DNA of 39,382 nt, taken from an uncultured Veillonellaceae bacterium. GTDB taxonomy: Bacteria; Bacillota; Negativicutes; Selenomonadales; Selenomonadaceae. The position numbers and the translations under genes were made by a program. The DNA lies in assembly GCA_902766015.1 (NCBI GenBank), contig CACXCC010000088.1, positions 1-39,382 of the forward strand, read 5' to 3'. The notes under the pieces were generated by a model. It was not told the DNA's origin. It ran no database searches and saw nothing but the letters and a program-made list of their open reading frames with translations. This document shows, piece by piece, positions 8,950 through 18,128 of this stretch; the first letter of the stretch is position 1; each line of letters opens with the position of its first letter.

Positions 8950-9705
8950 TCAACTGATGAGGCGGACCTGGCGTTCCTCGAGATATTTCTGCCACGACGG
9001 CGAGGGGAGGTCGTCCGTGACGAGGCAGGAGATGTGCGAAAAGTCATCGCATTTGACAAAAGCCGTCTTGTCGAATTTCGAGTGGTCGGCGAGGAGGATC
9101 GAGCGGCGTGCCTGACGCAGCATGATCTTTTTGACCTCGCTTTCGCTTTCGTTCGATTCCATGAGGCCTTTTTCCTGGTCGAGACCTTTGCAGCTGATGA
9201 GGGCAAAGTCAACGTAGTAGCTCGCAAGAGCCTGACACGTCAAAGCTCCGACGAGAGCACAGGAACTCGTGCGGAGCGCACCGCCCGTGCAGATCATCGT
9301 GAAACTGCTGCTGAGGAAATCATTCATCAGGCGGATCGAATTCGTGATGACCGTGATGTTTTTCTTGTCCTTGAGCTGCTGCAGCAGAGCCTGACATGTC
9401 GTACTCGAGTCAACCATGATCGAGTCACCGTCATGGATGAGCGGCGCCGCTTTCTGTGCGATCGAAATTTTGCTTTCGCTGTTGATGTTGCTGCGGCGCG
9501 CATAAGAAAGTTCTTCACTCGTGTTGTTGGCCAGCATCGCACCGCCGTAACTGCGGCGGAGCAGGTCCTTGTTTTCGAGTTTTTCGAGGTCGCGGCGGAT
9601 CGTCTCCTCCGTGACATGAAACATTTTGGCTAATTCAGAAACGTACACCTTGTTTTCCCGGCGTAATTTCTTCATAATCAGCTCACGCCGTTCCAGTCCT
9701 AACAT
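8950..9705 (-). CDS. DeoR-family transcriptional regulator, probable rhamnose regulator
   Basis: The 251-residue protein has an N-terminal winged helix-turn-helix (VYVSELAKMFHVTEETIRRDLEKLE, residues about 19-43) with the DeoR signature, then a DeoR-C sugar-phosphate sensor domain with DSSTTCQALLQQL and a C-terminal DHSKFDKTAF motif. DeoR proteins usually bind a phosphorylated sugar and repress or activate the adjacent operon; rhamnulose 1-phosphate would be the natural ligand here. It faces the rha operon tail-to-tail. GGAGGTG lies upstream of the ATG. The link to rhamnose is inferred from position. There is no AraC-type RhaR/RhaS in the window. Confidence 0.92.
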   Translation of the reverse strand: MLGLERRELIMKKLRRENKVYVSELAKMFHVTEETIRRDLEKLENKDLLRRSYGGAMLANNTSEELSYARRSNINSESKISIAQKAAPLIHDGDSIMVDSSTTCQALLQQLKDKKNITVITNSIRLMNDFLSSSFTMICTGGALRTSSCALVGALTCQALASYYVDFALISCKGLDQEKGLMESNESESEVKKIMLRQARRSILLADHSKFDKTAFVKCDDFSHISCLVTDDLPSPSWQKYLEERQVRLIS

Positions 9706-9749
9706 AGACCAACACCTCCATTGTGTGGTATAGTCGTTCCTTTGTCTTT

Positions 9750-9778
9750 ATTATACGATAGATGGGACAAAAATACAA
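9750..9778 (-). promoter_or_regulatory. Promoter of the DeoR regulator gene
   Basis: On the minus strand: -35 TTGTAT (9773-9778), 17-base spacer, -10 TATAAT (9750-9755). Confidence 0.75.
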
Positions 9779-9784
9779 TTAAAA

Positions 9785-9846
9785 CAGAAGAAAACAAATG
9801 ACTAAATGTGAAAAATTTGACGTCAATTGTCAATGGTTTTCTTCTG
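9785..9846. promoter_or_regulatory. Inverted repeat enclosing TTGACGTCAA, possible operator
   Basis: CAGAAGAAAAC (9785-9795) and its exact complement GTTTTCTTCTG (9836-9846) enclose the palindrome TTGACGTCAA (9817-9826). The site lies just upstream of the deoR promoter and of the divergent amidase gene. It could be an autoregulatory operator; no second copy was found ahead of rhaB. Confidence 0.4.
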
Positions 9847-9944
9847 ATGTTTTTGCCGTGAGCCTATCTTTTTTTCAGAAAAGACGTTTATAATAATATT
9901 AATAATGAAGTGAACGTTTTTTTAGATGGGACTCTGGTATATTC

Positions 9945-10538
9945 ATGAATCGCAGACAATTTATCCGCCGCGCGGCGATTTTAGGGGCGGGAATCGCCGT
10001 GCTCCCGGGGATTCTCGGCCGGGAAGCGGCGGAAGCAGCCTGGCAGTCGGGCGGAGGACTTGACGGTGTGTCGGTTCGTCCGACGTATTTAAGTTTTCGC
10101 AGTTTGTGGAACCGCACGACAACCGATGCGATCATTGTCCATCATATCGGCAATACGAATGATGACGTTTCGGCGGCAACGGTACACCGCTGGCATAAAC
10201 AAAACGGCTGGGCCGGGATCGGTTACCATTTTCTTATTCGCAAGGACGGCACGATCGAGCGCGGGAGACCGATGGGGACGATCGGTGCGCATTGTTACGG
10301 CGAAAATGACCACACGATCGGTGTCAATCTCGTCGGCAATTTCGAGGAATATATGCCGGAACCGGCGCAGATCGCGTCAGCGAAGCGTCTTATTGCGGCG
10401 ATTTGCCGTTTTTACGGTTTTGCGCCGTCAGCCGATACGATTTTCGGACACCGCGATTTTAATGCGACGGCATGCCCGGGGCAAAATCTTTATGATCTGC
10501 TGCCCGATATTATTGACGGTGCGGCCGCAATTTATTAA
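9945..10538 (+). CDS. N-acetylmuramoyl-L-alanine amidase, Tat-exported
   Basis: It cleaves the bond between MurNAc and the peptide stem in peptidoglycan. The first 31 residues form a twin-arginine signal (NRRQFIRRAA, hydrophobic stretch, cleavage near REAAEA). The mature part is an Amidase_2/PGRP domain. Zinc ligands are visible: one of H66/H67 in VHHIG, H169 in GHRDF and C177 in TACPG; GYHFLIRKDG is also typical. At 197 residues it is one domain without a cell-wall binding module. No strong ribosome site precedes the ATG; a TATAAT lies at 9889-9894. The gene stands alone with its own terminator. Confidence 0.92.
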   Translation: MNRRQFIRRAAILGAGIAVLPGILGREAAEAAWQSGGGLDGVSVRPTYLSFRSLWNRTTTDAIIVHHIGNTNDDVSAATVHRWHKQNGWAGIGYHFLIRKDGTIERGRPMGTIGAHCYGENDHTIGVNLVGNFEEYMPEPAQIASAKRLIAAICRFYGFAPSADTIFGHRDFNATACPGQNLYDLLPDIIDGAAAIY

Positions 10539-10549
10539 AGAAATTCTTT

Positions 10550-10582
10550 CGCTTCCCGGATTTTTTGACGGGGAGCGTTTTC
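10550..10582 (+). terminator. Terminator of the amidase gene
   Basis: A nine-pair stem (10550-10558 with 10569-10577, one wobble) is followed by a T-rich run. Confidence 0.85.
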
Positions 10583-10662
10583 TTTTTATCGCTTTTTTTA
10601 CAAATTTACGGGATTTTGATAAAAATGTATGAAATTTCTTTGGATTTGTAGAAGGATATTTT

Positions 10663-10690
10663 TTTACTACGGCGAATAATTAGGTATAAA
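10663..10690 (+). promoter_or_regulatory. Candidate promoter of the glycogen operon
   Basis: -35-like TTTACT (10663-10668), 16-base spacer, -10 TATAAA (10685-10690). If right, the transcript carries a leader of about 195 bases before glgC. Confidence 0.45.
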
Positions 10691-10694
10691 GTAA

Positions 10695-10891
10695 ACGATT
10701 TATTGGTTTTTCTTTTATGAGGATTTACTTCGGCAGCGGAACGACAAAGTTCCGACTGCTGCTCATCAAAGTGCAGGCGCGGCTGTCAAGGGATGAAACC
10801 GGATGCCGTAACTTTTCGGGCAACTGCCGCCCGAAAGGATCGGTTTTGACCTGAGATGTCCGTGTATGTATTTGTCGTAGGGGGATTTATT
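10695..10891 (+). ncRNA. Structured 5' leader of the glycogen operon, unassigned
   Basis: A stretch of about 200 bases with no gene folds into several helices. The first is CAGC-GGAAC paired with GTTCC-(bulge)-GCTG (about 10733-10762). A perfect hairpin TTTCGGGC/GCCCGAAA (10814-10821 with 10829-10836) has a seven-base loop AACTGCC. Enclosing helices are AAACCG/CGGTTT (10796-10801 with 10841-10846) and GTCA/TGAC. The hairpin loop CTGCC could also pair with GGCAG near 10732, a pseudoknot. It does not match the cobalamin, c-di-GMP-I, FMN, TPP or lysine consensus as I know them. It ends a few tens of bases before the glgC ribosome site, so control of translation is conceivable. Confidence 0.5.
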
Positions 10892-12046
10892 ATGAGAAAG
10901 ACAGAATGCTTAGCAATGATTCTTGCTGGCGGTCAGGGCAGCCGTCTCGGCGCCTTGACGAAGAAGATCGCTAAACCGGCTGTACCGTTTGGCGGTAAAT
11001 ATCGTATTATCGACTTCCCGCTCAGTAACTGCGCGAATTCCGGTATCGACAAAGTCGGTGTTCTGACGCAGTATCGTCCGCTGGAACTGCACAACTATCT
11101 TGCATCCGGCAGCGCATGGGACCTCGATAAACGCGACGGCGGTGTCTTCATTCTTCCGCCGTATGCCCGTGAAAAAGGTGCGGACTGGTACCGCGGCACG
11201 GCTGACGCGATTTATCAGAACCTGAATTTCATCGATCTCGCCGATCCGGATTACGTTCTGATTCTTTCCGGCGACCATATTTACACGATGGATTATTCCT
11301 GGATGCTCGAAGCGCATAAACGCAACAAGGCAGATGCTACGATCGGCGTTTTCGAAGTTCCCTGGGACGAAGCACCGCGCTTCGGCATTATGAATACGGC
11401 AAAAGACGGCCGTGTCGAAGAATTCGAGGAAAAACCGGCTAAACCGAAGAGCAACCTCGCTTCGATGGGTATTTACATCTTTAATAAAGAATTCCTGAAA
11501 AAATATCTGGAAGATGACGCGAAAGATCAGACGTCAAGCCATGACTTCGGTAAAAATATTATTCCGCAGATGCTCAAAGATGGCGCACGTCTCTTTACGT
11601 ATGCCTTCCAGGGTTACTGGAAAGACGTCGGAACGATCGAAAGCCTCTGGCAGGCCAACATGGACCTGCTGCAGGATGAGCCGCCGTTCGAACTCCACGG
11701 TGAATGGCGTATCCGTTCCTCGAATCCGCCGCTTCCGCCGCATTATATCGGCAAGGATGCCAAAGTCAAAAATGCGATGGTCAGCGAAGGCTCCATGGTC
11801 CTCGGTGAAGTCGAAAACTCCGTAATCTTCTCGGGCGTTACGATCGGAAAAGGCGCCAAAGTCAAGAATTCGGTTGTTATGCCGGGTGCCGTTATCGGTG
11901 AAAATGCCTCCGTCGATTATGCAATCCTCGCCCAGAGAAGCGAAATCGCTGCCGGCGCCGAAGTTGCAGGCGAAAAAGGTGCGATTACGGTCGTAGCCGA
12001 AGGCGAAACGATTGAAAAAGCCGCAGGAAGCAAACAGGCCGGCTGA
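10892..12046 (+). CDS. glgC: Glucose-1-phosphate adenylyltransferase (ADP-glucose pyrophosphorylase), catalytic subunit
   Basis: It makes ADP-glucose from glucose 1-phosphate and ATP, the committing step of glycogen synthesis. The 384 residues show the nucleotidyltransferase motif [21 protein letters not shown] at the N terminus, the [11 protein letters not shown] segment that binds the metal and sugar nucleotide, the FEEKP motif, and a C-terminal left-handed beta-helix with hexapeptide repeats. The start at 10892 follows AGGGGGATTT; an ATG at 10856 lies inside the leader and has no ribosome site. glgD follows 31 bases on. In Firmicutes, GlgC works with GlgD as a heterotetramer. Confidence 0.96.
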   Translation: MRKTECLAMILAGGQGSRLGALTKKIAKPAVPFGGKYRIIDFPLSNCANSGIDKVGVLTQYRPLELHNYLASGSAWDLDKRDGGVFILPPYAREKGADWYRGTADAIYQNLNFIDLADPDYVLILSGDHIYTMDYSWMLEAHKRNKADATIGVFEVPWDEAPRFGIMNTAKDGRVEEFEEKPAKPKSNLASMGIYIFNKEFLKKYLEDDAKDQTSSHDFGKNIIPQMLKDGARLFTYAFQGYWKDVGTIESLWQANMDLLQDEPPFELHGEWRIRSSNPPLPPHYIGKDAKVKNAMVSEGSMVLGEVENSVIFSGVTIGKGAKVKNSVVMPGAVIGENASVDYAILAQRSEIAAGAEVAGEKGAITVVAEGETIEKAAGSKQAG

Positions 12047-12077
12047 TTTAGACCGGAGAAGATCGGAGTGAAGTATC

Positions 12078-13178
12078 GTGAAAACAGTAATGGGGATTAT
12101 CAATCTTCAGGAAGATAATAAACTGATTCGTGAATTGGCGGAGCACCGTGCAGTCGAGTCGATCCCGTTTGCCGGCCGTTACCGTCTCATTGACTTTTCG
12201 CTGTCGAGCATGGTCAATTCCGACATCCCGAATGTCGCTGTCATGCTCCCGGATCGCCCACGTTCCATCCTTGACCACCTGCGTTCCGGTAAAGACTGGG
12301 ATCTGGCGCGTCGTCATGAAGGTATGTTCTATCTGCCGTCCTCCACGGAGGAAGGCCGTGAAGGCGATCTGAAGAATTTCTACTTTAACCTTGACTTTGT
12401 TGAGCACAGTGCCGAAAAATACGTTCTGCTCGCGTCAGGCAGCTTTGTCTACAACATTGACTTCACCGAACTGCTTCGTTTCCATCAGAATACGGAAGCA
12501 AACGTTACGATGATGTATCATACGGTATCCGGCGAGCAGACGGGCAGCAACATCGTCATTGACGTTGCGGAAAACGGCCTCGTCAAAGACATCGCGGAAA
12601 AACCGGTTGTCTATGACGGCTCGAAAGCCAGCATGGGCGTATATCTCTTCGATAAAGGCGTCTTCGTAGAAATGGTCCGCTATGCATACGAACACGGCGG
12701 ATCGGATCTCATCCTTGACGGCATTATCCGCCGCGCCGATGTATATAACATCTACGCTTGCGAACACGACGGTTACGTTTCCCACGTGGATTCGACGGCT
12801 GCTTATTATCAGGCAAACATGGATATCCTGCAGCCGGAAGTCTGGAGCGAACTCTTCATGGGTGAGCATCCGGTTTACACGAAGACACTGGACAACGTTC
12901 CGGTCGAGTATAAAGCAACGGCATCGGTCAAGAATTCCCTGATTGCGAACGGCTGCATCATCCGCGGCGAAGTCGAGAACAGTATCCTGTTCCGCGGCGT
13001 CACGGTCGGTAAAGGCGTCAAGATCAAGAATTCGATCGTTATGCAGAAGGGCGACATCCAGGATGGCTCGCTCATTGAAAATGTAATTTGTGATAAGAAT
13101 GTTGTGATCAGCAAAGACAAGTGGCTGAAAGGCGCACCGAACTATCCGCTGATCGTAGCCAAAAATGCGGTAATTTAA
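12078..13178 (+). CDS. glgD: GlgD, regulatory subunit of ADP-glucose pyrophosphorylase
   Basis: The 366-residue homologue of GlgC lacks the glycine-rich catalytic loop at its N terminus: where GlgC has GGQGSRL, this has INLQEDNKLI. That is the hallmark of the GlgD subunit, which is poorly active alone and activates GlgC in the GlgCD complex. The SIPFAGRYRLIDF stretch and the C-terminal hexapeptide beta-helix are conserved. The start is GTG at 12078. It lies between glgC and glgP in one operon. Confidence 0.95.
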   Translation: MKTVMGIINLQEDNKLIRELAEHRAVESIPFAGRYRLIDFSLSSMVNSDIPNVAVMLPDRPRSILDHLRSGKDWDLARRHEGMFYLPSSTEEGREGDLKNFYFNLDFVEHSAEKYVLLASGSFVYNIDFTELLRFHQNTEANVTMMYHTVSGEQTGSNIVIDVAENGLVKDIAEKPVVYDGSKASMGVYLFDKGVFVEMVRYAYEHGGSDLILDGIIRRADVYNIYACEHDGYVSHVDSTAAYYQANMDILQPEVWSELFMGEHPVYTKTLDNVPVEYKATASVKNSLIANGCIIRGEVENSILFRGVTVGKGVKIKNSIVMQKGDIQDGSLIENVICDKNVVISKDKWLKGAPNYPLIVAKNAVI

Positions 13179-13280
13179 CATTGGAGGCGGCCGCTGTAAT
13201 GAGGTGGATGCATCGTTCAAGGCGCAGAGACTGAGTTACGGCGGCTTTTGTGTTTATTGGGAAACAAGGGAGTGTTACTT

Positions 13281-15740
13281 TTGGTCAGAAAAACGAGAAA
13301 ACAGCAGGATAAAAATTTCGATATACTGAAAGCAACCCTGAAGAAACGTTTCGTTGACACGGCGCACATCATGTGGGGCCGTGAACTCAAAGATTTGACG
13401 AAAAACGAAATTTATCAGACGGTTGCAGCTACGGCAAAACAGTATATTTCCGAAAACTGGATCAGTACCAACAAGGCATATGCGGAAAATCAGTCGAAGC
13501 AGGTCTACTACTTCTCGATCGAGTTTCTGCTCGGCCGTCTGCTGAAGTCAAACCTCATGAACCTCGACATCGAGGAAGCACTCAAAGAGGTTCTCGCGGA
13601 TTTTGACCTGAACCTCGACAAGACGTTTGAGGAAGAACCGGATGCCGGTCTCGGCAACGGCGGACTCGGCCGTCTCGCGGCCTGCTTCATCGATTCGATG
13701 GCAGCACATCGTCTTCCGGCTCACGGTTGCAGTATCCGTTATCAGTACGGTCTGTTTGAGCAGAAAATCATCGAAGGCAACCAGGTTGAAATTCCGGATA
13801 ACTGGCTGAAAAACGGTTTTGCATGGGAATACCGCAAACCGGATAAAGCCGTTGACGTCAAATTCTACGGCAATGCCTACATGAAGAAACTCGAGGACGG
13901 CAGTCTGAAGCTCGTTCACGAACATCCGATGACAGTCATGGCCGTTCCGTACGATGTACCGGTTGTCGGTTACCATACGCGCACGGTCAACACGCTGCGT
14001 CTTTGGAATTCCGAAGTCAACCGTGACTTCTCCGATTACGGCACGTTGACGCCGGAACAGCTGCGTCAGAAAACGGAATACCGTCATTTCGTCGAGAGCA
14101 TCACGCATTATCTTTATCCGGATGACAGCACGGAAGACGGCCGCCGTCTCCGTCTCATTCAGGAATACTTCTTTGTTTCGGCCGGCGTACAGAGTATCGT
14201 CCGCCACTATAAGAAAGTCGGCATGGATATCCGTGATTTCGCGGAGAAGATTGCCATCCATATCAACGATACGCATCCGGCATTATGCGTTGCCGAACTC
14301 ATGCGTATCCTCGTCGATGAAGAAGGCCTCGAATGGTCGGATGCATGGGCGATTACGAAAAACACGATCGCTTACACGAACCACACGATCATGCCGGAAG
14401 CGCTGGAGAAATGGCCGATTGACATGTTCAAGCCGCTTCTGCCGCGTATCTATATGATTATCGACGAGATCAACCGCCGCTGGCTCATTGACGTTCGTAA
14501 ACGTTATCCGAACAACGAGGACAAAGTTCGCGAAATGTCGATCATTCAGGACGGCATGGTTCATATGGCGCGCCTTGCCATCGTCGGCAGCCACAGCGTC
14601 AACGGCGTTGCCGCAATCCATACGGGTATTCTCGAAAGAGAAACGCTGCGTCCGTTCTATGAATACAATCCGTCGATGTTCAACAACAAAACGAACGGCG
14701 TAACGCATCGCCGCTGGCTCATGGGCGCAAATCCGGAACTCGAGGAGCTCATTGACTCGACGGTCGGAAGCCGTCGCTGGCACCGTCATCCGGAATTGCT
14801 CGAAGCACTCAATAAATACGTAGATGACCGCCCGCTCCAGCAGGGACTCGACCGTGTTAAACGTCTGCGTAAACAGGCTCTTGCCAATTACGTTCAGGAA
14901 CACAACGGCATTACGGTCAACCCGGATTCGATCTTTGACATTCAGGTTAAACGTATCCATTCGTACAAACGTCAGCTCATGAATATCCTGCATATCATGT
15001 ATCAGTATCACGAGCTCAAGACGAATCCGGACTTCAAGATGACGCCGACGACGTATTTCTTCGGCGGCAAGGCAGCTCCGGGTTACTACATCGCGAAGGA
15101 AACGATCCGCCTGATCAACGCCGTTGCCAAGAAAGTCAATGCCGACAAGGACACGAACGGCACGCTCAAAGTCATCTTCATCGAGAACTTCGGCGTTTCG
15201 ATCGGCGAACTCGTTTATCCGGCGGCTGACGTCAGTGAACAGATTTCGACGGCTTCGAAAGAAGCTTCCGGTACCGGCAACATGAAATTCATGATGAACG
15301 GCGCGATCACGCTCGGCACGCTCGACGGTGCAAACGTTGAGATTCAGGAAGCATGCGGTCCGGAAAACTGCGTCATCTTCGGCCTCAAGGCAGAAGAAGT
15401 CATCAACTACTATGCAACGGGCACGTACCGCGCATGGGATGAATACAATCAGAATCCGCGCGTCCGTCTCGTCCTGAATCAGCTCGTTGACGGTTCGTTC
15501 GGCGATTTCCGTTCGCTCTATGACTATCTGCTGCGCGACAACGACGAGTTCTTCATCCTCAAGGACTTTGACGCATACGCTGAGGCACATAAAGAAATTA
15601 TGCGCCGTTACGCAGACCGTACGGGCTGGCTCCGTTCCGCAGCGATGAACATTGCGAACTCCGGACGCTTCTCTTCGGACCGTACGATTGACGAATACGC
15701 AAACGAAATCTGGAAGATTAAACCGGTTATCATCTCCTGA
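13281..15740 (+). CDS. glgP: Glycogen/starch (maltodextrin) phosphorylase
   Basis: This enzyme releases glucose 1-phosphate from the non-reducing ends of glycogen, using pyridoxal phosphate. It has 819 residues, the usual GT35 length. The N-terminal catalytic part carries DAGLGNGGLGRLAACF; the C-terminal part carries the cofactor lysine K669 in EASGTGNMKF and the NGAITLGTLDGANVEI stretch. The start was set at TTG 13281, eight bases after AAGGGAG; an in-frame TTG at 13248 has no such site and would add eleven residues. It sits between glgD and glgB, so synthesis and breakdown genes are co-transcribed. Confidence 0.95.
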   Translation: MVRKTRKQQDKNFDILKATLKKRFVDTAHIMWGRELKDLTKNEIYQTVAATAKQYISENWISTNKAYAENQSKQVYYFSIEFLLGRLLKSNLMNLDIEEALKEVLADFDLNLDKTFEEEPDAGLGNGGLGRLAACFIDSMAAHRLPAHGCSIRYQYGLFEQKIIEGNQVEIPDNWLKNGFAWEYRKPDKAVDVKFYGNAYMKKLEDGSLKLVHEHPMTVMAVPYDVPVVGYHTRTVNTLRLWNSEVNRDFSDYGTLTPEQLRQKTEYRHFVESITHYLYPDDSTEDGRRLRLIQEYFFVSAGVQSIVRHYKKVGMDIRDFAEKIAIHINDTHPALCVAELMRILVDEEGLEWSDAWAITKNTIAYTNHTIMPEALEKWPIDMFKPLLPRIYMIIDEINRRWLIDVRKRYPNNEDKVREMSIIQDGMVHMARLAIVGSHSVNGVAAIHTGILERETLRPFYEYNPSMFNNKTNGVTHRRWLMGANPELEELIDSTVGSRRWHRHPELLEALNKYVDDRPLQQGLDRVKRLRKQALANYVQEHNGITVNPDSIFDIQVKRIHSYKRQLMNILHIMYQYHELKTNPDFKMTPTTYFFGGKAAPGYYIAKETIRLINAVAKKVNADKDTNGTLKVIFIENFGVSIGELVYPAADVSEQISTASKEASGTGNMKFMMNGAITLGTLDGANVEIQEACGPENCVIFGLKAEEVINYYATGTYRAWDEYNQNPRVRLVLNQLVDGSFGDFRSLYDYLLRDNDEFFILKDFDAYAEAHKEIMRRYADRTGWLRSAAMNIANSGRFSSDRTIDEYANEIWKIKPVIIS

Positions 15741-15788
15741 CGTCAGGGGACTGAACGGATAAGGGATTAAAAAGAGGGGGACTTTTTT

Positions 15789-18062
15789 GTGAAATTATCC
15801 GAACTCAGTGATTTCGACCTCTATCTCTTCCATCAGGGGACGAATTATCACGCTTACGAAATGCTCGGTGCTCATTTCATCGAGCAGGACGGCAAAAAAG
15901 GCGTACGTTTCGCCGTCTGGGCTCCGCATGCCCAGTCCGTCAGTGTCGTCGGTGATTTTAACCATTGGGATGTCAATGCTGCCCCGATGACAAAAGTGCA
16001 GGACGGTGAAGTCTGGCAGGTTTTCATCGAGGGGCTGCAGGAAGGCGAGAATTACAAATACGCGATCGAGCCGCAGGGAGGCGGGCAGCGCCTCATGAAA
16101 GCCGATCCGTACGGATTCTATGCCGAAAAGAAACCGAACACGGCATCCCGTCTCTATGACCTCAATCATTACAATTGGGGCGACGGCGAGTGGTATGAAC
16201 AGAAGAAAAAAGAATCGTCCTATGAGCGCCCGATGCTCATTTACGAAGTTCATGCCGGTTCTTGGCGCCGCACCCCGGACGGAGAATATCTCTCCTATCG
16301 CGACCTTGCCGATTCGCTCATCAGTTACGTCAAAGATATGCATTACACGCATATTGAGTTTATGCCGCTCTGCGAGCATCCGTTTGACGGTTCCTGGGGT
16401 TATCAGGCAACGGGATATTATGCCGTCACGAGCCGTTACGGTTCGCCGGATGATTTCCGTTATCTCGTCGAAACGGCACATAAAAACGGCATCGGCATCA
16501 TCATGGACTGGGTTCCGGGCCATTTCTGCAAGGATGAACAGGGCCTGCGTCAATTTGACGGTCAGACGCTTTATGAGTCCGACAACGTACAGCGCGCCGA
16601 AAACTGGGATTGGGGCACGACGAACTTTGACTACGGCCGTACCGAAGTCCAGAGTTTCCTGATTTCCAATGCGATGTTCTGGTATGAAGAGTTCCATATT
16701 GACGGACTGCGCATCGACGCTGTCGCCAATATGCTCTATCTGAACTACGGCCGCAAAGACGGTGAGTGGACGCCGAACAAATACGGCGATACGGGCAACC
16801 TTGAGGCGATGGATTTCCTCAAGAAACTCAACGAAACCATTTTCAAATATCATCCGCAGGGACTCATGATCGCCGAGGAATCGACGTCATGGCCTCTGAT
16901 TTCCAAACCGGTCTACATGGGCGGTATGGGCTTCAACTACAAGTGGAACATGGGCTGGATGAACGATATGCTCGATTATATGAGCCTCGATCCGATCTAC
17001 CGCAAATGGAACCACGATAAATTGACGTTCTCGTTCATGTATGCCTTCTCCGAGAACTTTGTCCTGCCGCTGTCGCATGACGAAGTCGTTCACGGCAAAT
17101 GTTCACTTATCAACAAAATGCCGGGCGATTATTGGCAGAAGTTCGCGGGCCTGCGTGCATTCTTCGCGTACTGGATGGCTCATCCGGGCAAAAAGCTGCT
17201 CTTTATGGGCGGCGAGTTCGGTCAGTTCATCGAATGGAAATACGACGACAGCCTTGATTGGCATTTGCCGCAGAAATATCCGATGCACGAGAAGATGCAG
17301 CATTATTCGCAGACACTCAATCAGTTCTACAATGACAACAAGCCGCTCTGGCAGGTTGACTTTGACTGGAACGGTTTCCAGTGGATCGACTGCAATGATA
17401 ACGAAAACAGCGTCATTTCCTTCATCCGCAAGGCGGAGGATCCGAATGACAGCCTCATCGTCATCTGCAACTTCACACCGGAAGTCCGCCACGGTTATCG
17501 TGTCGGCGTACCGGCAAAAGGCAGCTACGTCGAGGTTCTCAATACCGATGCCGAAGAATTCGGCGGCAGCGGCGTACGCAATGAAGGCGAACTCTTCACG
17601 GAAGATGTCCGCTGGCATGACCGCAACCAGTCGATCGTTTTGACCCTTCCGCCTCTGGCTGTTGTTTATCTGCGTCAGAAAGACCAGGCTGACGCCCGGG
17701 TGCACCGCTTTGCCAACCGTCAGGATCTGACGGTCAAAGGCTATGAAGCCGGAGCTGCGGCCGAAAAAGTCGTCGCCACGGCGGCAGAAGCGCCCGAAGC
17801 ACCGAAACCGCGCCGCCGCGGTCGTCCGAAGATGACGGAAGAACAAAAAGCCGCCGCTCGCGTCAAACGCGAAGCGGAAAAGCAGGCAAAAATTGACGCA
17901 TTGCTCGCCCAAGGGTTTACCCTCGAAGAGGCGAAAGAAAAGATCAAACGCCGCCGTAAAACGACGAAAAAGACGACGACGACAGCTAAGAAACCGAAAC
18001 GCACGACGACAAGAAAGCGCACGACGAAAACCACCGCGCGCAAGGCAGTCGGCGAAGAGTAA
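15789..18062 (+). CDS. glgB: 1,4-alpha-glucan branching enzyme with a basic AT-hook-like tail
   Basis: It transfers a cut alpha-1,4 chain to a 6-hydroxyl to make branches. Domains in order: CBM48 (residues about 20-110, RFAVWAPHA and VVGDFNHWD), the GH13 barrel with nucleophile D310 in GLRIDAVANML, AEEST at 362-366 and the third acid in LSHDEVVHGK, then the C-terminal beta domain ending near residue 630. The usual enzyme stops there. This one goes on for about 125 residues: an Ala/Glu linker, PKPRRRGRPK at 672-681 (an AT-hook core RGRP in basic context), a charged helical stretch, then a Lys/Arg/Thr-rich end (about 719-757). The extension is in frame and ends at a single stop 66 bases before glgA. 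The tail's role is unknown. Confidence 0.95.
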   Translation: MKLSELSDFDLYLFHQGTNYHAYEMLGAHFIEQDGKKGVRFAVWAPHAQSVSVVGDFNHWDVNAAPMTKVQDGEVWQVFIEGLQEGENYKYAIEPQGGGQRLMKADPYGFYAEKKPNTASRLYDLNHYNWGDGEWYEQKKKESSYERPMLIYEVHAGSWRRTPDGEYLSYRDLADSLISYVKDMHYTHIEFMPLCEHPFDGSWGYQATGYYAVTSRYGSPDDFRYLVETAHKNGIGIIMDWVPGHFCKDEQGLRQFDGQTLYESDNVQRAENWDWGTTNFDYGRTEVQSFLISNAMFWYEEFHIDGLRIDAVANMLYLNYGRKDGEWTPNKYGDTGNLEAMDFLKKLNETIFKYHPQGLMIAEESTSWPLISKPVYMGGMGFNYKWNMGWMNDMLDYMSLDPIYRKWNHDKLTFSFMYAFSENFVLPLSHDEVVHGKCSLINKMPGDYWQKFAGLRAFFAYWMAHPGKKLLFMGGEFGQFIEWKYDDSLDWHLPQKYPMHEKMQHYSQTLNQFYNDNKPLWQVDFDWNGFQWIDCNDNENSVISFIRKAEDPNDSLIVICNFTPEVRHGYRVGVPAKGSYVEVLNTDAEEFGGSGVRNEGELFTEDVRWHDRNQSIVLTLPPLAVVYLRQKDQADARVHRFANRQDLTVKGYEAGAAAEKVVATAAEAPEAPKPRRRGRPKMTEEQKAAARVKREAEKQAKIDALLAQGFTLEEAKEKIKRRRKTTKKTTTTAKKPKRTTTRKRTTKTTARKAVGEE

Positions 18063-18128
18063 GACATAAGTGATGAGATAGCTTTTGAGACTAGAAAGCG
18101 GTAATATTACCGTGAGGAGGATTATGGC

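Noticed and set aside
10695-10891. Cobalamin riboswitch in the glgC leader
   Set aside because: A GGG-A-ACCGG-ATGCC stretch looks faintly similar, but the B12-box and the conserved GCCACTG core are absent, and the gene content does not fit.
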